Below are positions 56,455 to 64,000 of a DNA stretch of 64,000 bases, in pieces; position 1 is the first letter of the stretch, and every line of letters starts with the position of its first letter. A model generated the notes under the pieces. The model did not search any database, was not told the DNA's origin, and saw nothing but the letters and a program-made list of their open reading frames with translations. Origin of the DNA: Bathymodiolus brooksi. Its lineage: Eukaryota > Mollusca > Bivalvia > Mytilida > Modiolidae. The position numbers were made by a program, and so were the translations under genes. The stretch covers positions 20,542,413 through 20,606,412 of the forward strand of contig OY804589.1 in the NCBI GenBank assembly GCA_963680875.1, written 5' to 3'.

Positions 56455-56815
56455 GATACGATGGTGTAATGGTTAGCGTAATCGTATCAAGTGCCGTAGA
56501 TATACGTGGGTAGATCGTGTGTTCGAGACATCGGGTCAAACGAAAGACTATAAAAGTGATATAAACACATAGCGTAAAAGAATGAAGGCAAAGACTAGTT
56601 GGTTCGGAGTCGGTATACCTTGCCCAATGGAGCGACATATTCTACGTACATTGTTGTTCTAATGAGTTAGCACTATTAAAATTCAACTCTGTTGGTCTAG
56701 TACAAAGTGGATAGCACCATCTCATAAGCAAAATGAATATGGTCATTCCACGATAGAGCTGAACTAAACGTCGCTTAAAGTTAAACAACATTCACTCATT
56801 TACGTCTTTGAAACG
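56455..56815 (+). mobile_element. SINE-A in duplication copy B, full length
   Basis: acgatggtgtaatggttagc, then aagactagttggttcggagt, ctgttggtctagtacaaagt and tcgcttaaagttaaacaaca, ttcactcattt. It shows the part lost in copy A. Confidence 0.87.
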
Positions 56816-57229
56816 ATTCAGTCAAAAAATCGGTATATTGGTATAAAAATAACAACTACTTGTTAGGTTCAGGGTGGGTTTTTATTAGCTTTATTTAATT
56901 TTAGCTGCAAGCTTGCTATAAGAGTTCTTAATTTGTGTTTTATTATTCTTCGTCATTTAATGTTTTTTGGGGATTTTCATTCATTTGACTTCAATCCTCA
57001 CTGATGAGACATAAGTTGTTGAAATCCGCATATGGTGCAATAATTCAACGTTTGTCTGTTCCGAAATTAATGGGTCGATAGCACTGTTGGTGCATGAACT
57101 ATTAGTTCCGTGATAGCATCACCAGCCTAGTAACTACCAATTTTAAGAAATTGTCATCATATTATATTTTATATGAATTAAAACATTCATTAGATGATGT
57201 TGGCCTTATTTTCTAGACATGTTGTTTTT

Positions 57230-58345
57230 TAATATCCTTAACAATTTGCTACATTTTTGATTTGTTGCATTAAAATACAAACTACCTTATATCCTTCCTT
57301 TGTATCTATGTAATGTATATAATACATATATGAATTTTACATTATCCACGAAATGGTACTACCTTACTCCTATTCGTTGTACGAAACAGGTATCACAAAG
57401 TTATCAATAAAAATAAACTACTTTAAATCTCTCAAACTCGTGTCATATGTATCAGAAGGTTAGCCGTGAAAATGACTTATTTACATCTCTCCAGTAAATG
57501 GCATACGCATACTATTTGTATCCATGGAAATAAACTACCTTACGTCTCTTCATTGTATGATATCTATATATATTATATATATAGTTTCAGAAGGTTGCCC
57601 ATGATAATAAGCTATCTTATGTCTCGCCAGCGTGAGATTCACTATTCAGGTAACAAAATGTTGTTAGTGAAAACTTACATCTCTCCAGTGTTTCACATAG
57701 GTATCAGAAAGTGATAATAAGCTACTCAAAATGATGCCGGTGTGTGATTCAGGTAGCGAAATTGTATTCATGAAAATAAGTTACATTGAATCTGCTCATG
57801 GTATGACGTAGGTATCAAAGTGTTATCCGTGAAAATAAACTACCTTGCATTACTCATGTGTGTGCTATTGGTATGAAAGTAATATTCATGAAAATTAGCT
57901 ACCTGACAATCCTTTATTACATGCTATAGATAGAAATCATGATTTCCCTTAATTCTCTTCATTGTAAGATTATCAATGAAAATAAGCTGCATTATGTCTC
58001 CCTAGTCTGTGACATTGGCATCAAAGGGTCATCCATGAAAATATGCTACATGATAGTCCTTCATTACATGGTATAAGTATCATAATATTTTCCAAGTAAA
58101 TATGCTACCTTACATTTTTTTCATTTTCTGATATAGTCATCAAAGCGTTATACATGAAAATATACAATCCTACAACACCCCCTCCCAATATTTCATACAT
58201 GTACCATCAAAATAAGCTGAACTACCTTACACCTCTCCAAATTGTGATATTGGTATCAGATTGTTATCCATTAAAATAAGCTACCTTACATCTTCCAAGC
58301 ATGTGGCATTGATATCAGAAGGTTGTCCATGAAAACTAAGACAAA
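57230..58345. repeat. Old tandem array of units of about 60 bp
   Basis: Diverged copies of aaaataagctaccttacat, ctctccattgtatgacatag and gtatcagaaggttatccatg, about 18 units. Much less uniform than the 47- and 48-bp arrays. Confidence 0.8.
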
Positions 58346-58828
58346 AGATGTAACATCTACGTCTCTACTCAATATAGTTAGTTAGTGGAAAGTTTGTTTT
58401 TCTTCAGGTATACATTTCCTATTTGAAGATGCAACCATTTCAGTTCATTCTCGATGGATCTTTCTAACTGTTCTTCATCTTATGGATAAATACATGCATA
58501 ATTTATAAATTGTATGTTGTTTTCATCTGTTTGAATTGAAATTTAATCTGACCCATATGAGTGCCGAGTGAGATGGTTGACCATAACTTTTATTCTGCAG
58601 AGAATATACAGATGGAAGCCTTTAAATAAACAGAACTGGAACAATATTTCTCCCATTATTACGGCGTTTTAATCCGCTGAACAAGTGGTGAAAAAATATG
58701 TTATCCGCTAGAGGATTACAATGTCTCGTGCCTTTCCCCGTGTCTTAGCAACATAATTATGTAGATGTCCGCCAAAGGATTTTGAAATAAAGTTCGTGTT
58801 GAATAATGGGAGAAACAAATTCTCCTTC

Positions 58829-58975
58829 AGTTGCCCATGTGGGTTACGATATTTCTCCACTCTCGAGAGTTAAATTTAAAATTTTAACCACTCTCCTGAC
58901 GGCTTGTGGTTAAAATTTTTAATTTAACTCTCTTGAGTGGAGGAATATCGTAAAATACCGGCAACTGAAGGAGAA
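58829..58975. mobile_element. Long hairpin, MITE-like
   Basis: Arms attctccttcagttgcc/ggcaactgaaggagaat outside, tttctccactc/gagtggaggaa and taaaattttaaccac/gtggttaaaattttta inside, with a central loop of about 14 bp. Confidence 0.8.
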
Positions 58976-58979
58976 TCTA

Positions 58980-61900
58980 TATATCTCCTTAACCTTGTTT
59001 GTGTGTGTATGTGTAAGTGCGTGTATTTAAATTGTCTAAGGAATCAATAAAATCACACATATACATGAAGTAGGATCTGAAATAAATATCATAAGGACCA
59101 CAAAAGAGCATAACTTTTCATTTTGTATTTCAGATTGTCTAATTTCTATTGACCTGGGGTCAAAATCTACTGCTATTACTAATATGGAAATATTGCATTT
59201 CCAAAACCATCAATGTGTAGTTGCCATTTCTCTGATATTTCAACAATTCAACGGTCAGCGGAGTAATTATTTTTCCTATGAAATCCCCACTACAACGACG
59301 TTTGTGGTTACAATTATATGATATCATACTGTGTTTGTAAATACAAAATTCACAGTTGTTAGATGTAATATGTATCATACCATTCAAATACTAGTTGTGC
59401 GAATTGTATCTATTTTTTGCACTTGTTTTATTTTGTCAAATTGCAAAATATAAATTGTATGTTCAGATCTTATTAAATCAAAAGACTTCACTATAGAGAT
59501 AGTGACTTATTTCTCAACAGTATTACACATAATTTAATTTAAGCATGTTTTATTGTCATAAAACAACAAGGCGATTCGACACCGGTTATAAAAGATAAAT
59601 ATGCCTTCTCTATATTACACATGCCTATACAGAACACAATTAGTGTATATATTGCACTGCATGTACGAAGAGAGGAAGATTTCTAGCTAGCCCTCTAGCC
59701 TCCACTTCTTTATTCACTCCTCCAAATAGCGATAAGTCAATATCACTCTGAGGTAGTCTTTGGCTGAATAACAAAACATATTTCTCATATTAGCATTACT
59801 CGTCTGTAATATGAATTGTTTTTATGATTCTTCAGATATTCGTGTTTACGTAAATGACATCATTTTGTCTGTGCGTCGGTGATTCTACAATAAAGAAGAA
59901 GTAATCAATATTTCCAACTATATTAAGTATAATATCAAGAAAATACTTTCATTGTATTGTTGTCAGAATCATTTCTGTTTTGATGTCTACCTGTGCTAAG
60001 GTTTATTATATACATTAGAAAAAAGAAAACAATTAATCCATTGGCCAATTGTAATGAGAGTCACATGATATAATTTGGACATTTTGTTTCTAAATTTTTT
60101 TTTTAATACTGTTGCCCGGTGAATAATTCCTTTATTTACCGGTATGTAACCACCAGCAAGCCTCTGAACGAACACGTGTTATATCACACACACAATACGT
60201 AATTACTATAGGCAAACAAAGTAATGGCGGTGTCAAAGATGTGAAACTCAACTAACGTTAACGGTAACACAAATAGGCCAAGGAGGCGACAACAATATGT
60301 TTTACATAACCTATTTGTTACCGGAAGGGATTTTAACTTTGAGACACCTGAAGCATTTATTGAAGTATTGGGGAAAGTTTACGTTGATGCGAGGGAAACA
60401 ATCTAACATAAATATACATGTAATAAACAAAAACAGATTAAACGGAAAACTTAAAATACTTCATTTGCATACAATTAGAACTTATAATTGATCTCTTCGA
60501 AGTGTTTAGTTGCTTAAAAGACACACCATCAAATGACTCTGTTTTATCTCTTCAGCATAAGAAAACTGAGAAGGTATTTTTCTATATATCGTATATCAAT
60601 TTTCCAAGAAAATGCGAATAATAAATAAAAGTCAGGAGAAAATACAAGTTAAAACCGCTATGCCGTATTGGTTTGTGCATGAACGATCGTGGGTTAAATT
60701 CCAGGCAAAAAACAAAGACTATAAAATTGACATTGGTTACAATTCAGCCAATATCGCGTTAGTAAAGTGTTAATTGAGATCTGTGATTGGTTTGTTTTGT
60801 GTCGGGATGATGTCTCCACGGAACAACTGTTGATTCTGTGTATCAGTAGTATCAATATCAAAGCTTAATATCTTATCAATAGGGAACGTTTTGTCGCCAT
60901 GACATAGCTAGTAACAGGTTATTTCTCTATAGCCTCCAAGCATCTAATCACCCACACATCCCAACAGTAATCTAAATCAATAACTAAGCATATTCCTAAA
61001 CAGTTTCAGAAGAAGATTGTATAGGTTTGTAAGGGAAAATTATCGTTTTCCTATTTTAATGAGTTTTTGTGTGATGAACACGGTATTTAATGCTTTGAAT
61101 AAATAAGTAACAGATATGTAAAAGTTCCATTTTACCACAATCATTCTACAGACCTGTATTCTGTTGTAATCCACTATATATATGTAAATCTGAGTTGGAG
61201 GATCTACAAGACAAGACACATAAACACTTTTATACTAAAGTGACATAACTGTTATTTATTGGAGACAAGTTACTAAATAGTTATTCGTTCTGGCTGGAAC
61301 TCAACACCTACCAACATGAAAATCCTGTGTTCATCTTGCCCAAAATCTCGAATTGAAAGTTGAACCTCAAGTCACATCAAAATAATCAAATATATCTATA
61401 TTTAGCAGTTAATCTATCATATCAAAGAAACTACCACTCAGGAAACACTTTCATCGTCATCATATGATATCAGGGTTTATCATAACATGAACTAGCCTAC
61501 TATTTATATCGTGACATAGATATCAACTGTTTCTATAACTTAGTATTGATCTACGTATGAAATATGTCTCCCATCATCATTAACACCAATGAATGGTTTT
61601 GTGAATCAAAGATACTAAGTATCACAAAACGGTAACAATTGTTCATAGAACTTGCTAACACTACTTCGGGTTTGTATTTTATATTTATTTCTGACTGTAT
61701 ATTTTAAAATCCATTGACTAGTATATTTTCCCACTCTTTCGACAGTATGGTAATATTGATATAATTTTAAAGTGATGATCTATAGGGTGGGGGTTGACAG
61801 AAGAGTGGTTGGTTTTGCTATGATTGGGTATATTGTCTACAACAGCTATATGTTCAAATGTATTTGTACATTTCGTTTATCTTGCTCCATGACGATATTA

Positions 61901-62392
61901 AACGGAGGAACAAAAATACCACACCATCAAAACAATTCAAAAATACAATAGATATATCGTAGACAAGGAGGCAAAAGCGACATTTCTAAAAACACATGCA
62001 TGTGACTTATCACCTTCCTGCCTTGAAAAGTGGCTGCTGAACTAGTTCCTTGGGACTAACCCCCCTCCCCTCTTAGGGAAATGATACGTTCGAGTAAGTG
62101 TTTTCCAAATGTGAGTAAAATGCCTACATTCACATTAATAATACGGAAACACACCATTATTTTAATTTTGCACTTTTAGCTGTTATTTTGTTTGTTGAAT
62201 GTATTCAGTACTCACCCAGTGTCTCCAGTTGTGTCATAAATTGCACTTTCTGCTATAAATATAAATTAAGCTTTATAAAATAAATTATATTTTAAATTCG
62301 TTAAATTACGGTTATTATTTATAAATTTCAAACCTCTAACTTGTATAGTTCTCTTGACTACTTGGTATTACTATTCTCATTCTTCATATAAC
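58980..62392. other. No gene seen
   Basis: AT-rich sequence. Only a likely SINE head fragment at about 60650-60730 (gatcgtgggttaaattccag B-box-like) was noticed. Short frames show no recognisable protein. Confidence 0.5.
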
Positions 62393-62740
62393 ACAATGGT
62401 GGGGTAATGGTCAGCGTGCACGTCTCGAGTGCGGTATATCGTGTGTTCGAAACACGGTCGGGTCAAACCAAAGACTATTTAATTAGTATATTTTGCTTCT
62501 CTGCAAATCACGCATCACTAAGGAGAAAGACCAAAGACTGGTTGGCTCAGAATAAGAATAATGTATTAGAGTGGAGAATTATGCCTACCCGCGAACTGTT
62601 GCTTCAGTAAACTAGCACTAAGTCCAACAAAGCAGACATCAATATCATCTCATCGAATATGTAACTTGTTCTTGTCATGATATATCTGTAAGCATTTCCC
62701 ATTGGCGTTAAACAACACTCACTCACTCACTCACTCTCTT
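62393..62740 (+). mobile_element. SINE-A copy, full length
   Basis: acaatggtggggtaatggtc (A-box), cgtgtgttcgaaacacggtc (B-box), aagactggttggctcagaat, ctgttgcttcagtaaactag, ggcgttaaacaacactcact and an (actc)n tail. The cleanest copy in the window for defining the family. Confidence 0.9.
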
Positions 62741-64000
62741 CTTCATAATCATATCATAATTTTATTATTATGAGTCAGTCAAAACACGGTTATCATTGTC
62801 GTAGAGTTTGTTGGTAAATCAGCCACGATTCCGTTGAAATCATTTTTCCATTTTCTTCTCCATTTTCCGACATAATTATTTCTGATAAGATACGTACTGA
62901 AGCATTGTGTTTCAACTATTTGTAGACATGCTTTCCATATGAACTTAATATTTTCTGTTTCCTTATATGCATTTGGGAAATAACTTTATCGGTATGCCAT
63001 TAATGTGACAAATATTGCCTACCCCGCCGGAGAACCTAAACTTAACATTGGTGTGTATGCGGTTCCTGATATTTGATGTTTTGATTGATGGTTTTTCATA
63101 TGTTTTTGATTTGTTTTTATTTTTGTCTTGTTTTTGTTTTTTGTTTTTGTCTGTTTTTGTTTTCCCTTTGTCTTGTTTTTTTTATTATTTTGTTTACTTT
63201 TTTTTATCAGACTTTCACTTTAATATCTGTACAGAATTAAGCATTTTTGTCCTATAAATAAATGGGAAAACATGCACATGTGTTTCAAATTTTCCATGCA
63301 TGTTCTTCAATGTGCATAACACTACAAATAACATATATACTGTTTATGTAATAATTGTTGACTTTGAATGCATACACATATATTTGAGTCAGATATGATA
63401 AATAAAATATTGAGTTGAGTGTTCAAATGAACTTTTAAAACAGATAGAGTTAAACAGTGATAATCTCATATAATGTGACTTTACATGCTCATCGTAGTCG
63501 ACTTATATGGTAAAGCTTACATATGCATGTACCAGTGCTTTCCCCTTAATTATATATTAACTAACTGACCAATCCGAGCTTAGAGCATATACTGAAGTTG
63601 TCATTTTAAAAAAAAGGACCAGTTCGCTTTGTTGTAGATTGGATTTTTTCTTACTGTAATGGCATAAATATGGTCGAAATGCATTTATTGAATAAGGATT
63701 ATCTTTAGCCCAAATTTGCTCGGATTTATTTGTATTTTAGTCTTTTATGGAGGTCTTCAAGCATGACATATAAATACTGAATTTCTGGGAATGACGTTAC
63801 TATTTTTAGAGTAGGGGATATTACAGAGCATGGTATTTCACTACTTTGGTAGAAAATGTAAAACAAAAATAGTGGTTTTACACCTTATCGTCGTTTTAAT
63901 GATATATGCAAGACACTATTAATTGCATAGAAGTCTTGTTGTACATGTATTATTGCTTGCAATTCTCCGATATTACCCATAATATGACCAGCCGCGGATT
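62741..64000. other. No gene seen
   Basis: AT-rich. A T-rich stretch at 63080-63200 (tttttgtcttgtttttgt) gives an open frame of 80 codons with low complexity only. Confidence 0.5.

Larger units (their letters stand above)
51820..56690. repeat. Tandem segmental duplication, 2 x about 2.43 kb
   Basis: 51820-54252 and 54253-56690 align along their length with point differences and small indels, offset 2433 bp at the left edge. Each copy holds the signal-peptide exon, its promoter, a SINE of the 'gtcgtgatcgtatggtagttgg' type and a second SINE. Copy A stops inside that second SINE (after cactataaa) and joins straight to the start of copy B, while the SINE is complete after copy B, so the breakpoint fell inside it. 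Confidence 0.92.

Overview
The window is AT-rich eukaryotic genomic DNA, dense in repeats and introns, almost certainly from a bivalve mollusc. Several interspersed repeats resemble ones I recall as abundant in mussels (Mytilidae): one contains the phrase gacttggtacaggcatttcc, and another contains a 'gtggcacccgtcgtgtta' block with a 'gtttgtttgtttgtg' body. tRNA-derived SINEs, Penelope-like elements, non-LTR retrotransposons, MITEs and large minisatellites make up most of the rest. The assignment to mussels rests on memory of repeat phrases and was not tested by a search.

One cellular gene dominates. It lies on the minus strand from the start codon at 52674 to the stop at 9392, and I could assemble it by hand as 24 coding exons. 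All junctions are GT-AG and stay in phase, giving 3207 nt and 1068 residues. It encodes a receptor-type protein tyrosine phosphatase: signal peptide, three Ig domains, two thrombospondin type 1 repeats (a third is decayed), one transmembrane helix, a juxtamembrane tail with three Y-x-N motifs, an intact catalytic phosphatase domain (D1), and a second phosphatase domain (D2) that has lost its catalytic residues. The protein ends in Y-A-N-F, like the Grb2-binding tail of vertebrate RPTP alpha and epsilon. Ig plus TSP1 on a tandem phosphatase is not an architecture found among the vertebrate receptor phosphatases I know.

Layout. 1-9390, downstream of the gene: a broken LINE (about 1040-2763, +), a TATG/TGTA microsatellite (3043-3450), a Penelope-like element with a GIY-YIG domain (about 3640-5430, -) and an inverted piece of its own 5' end, SINEs and a LINE tail. 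9392-24643: exons 24 to 10 (D2 and D1) among SINEs, MITE hairpins and a second Penelope-type RT remnant. 24644-29734: the cytoplasmic, transmembrane and TSP1-B exons, with a 48-bp minisatellite in an intron. 29735-39299: a large intron holding a degraded full-length LINE (31887-38437, -), itself invaded by three MITEs. 39300-52674: TSP1-A, Ig3, a 6-kb array of a 47-bp repeat, Ig2, Ig1 and the first exon. 51820-56690: a tandem duplication of about 2.43 kb that copied the promoter and signal-peptide exon, leaving a second intact first exon at 55098-55149. 56700-64000: no gene seen; an old array of about 60-bp units, a long hairpin and SINEs.

The receptor gene and its repeats are the only supported biology here. 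I see no bacterial-type operon, CRISPR array or rRNA/tRNA gene.
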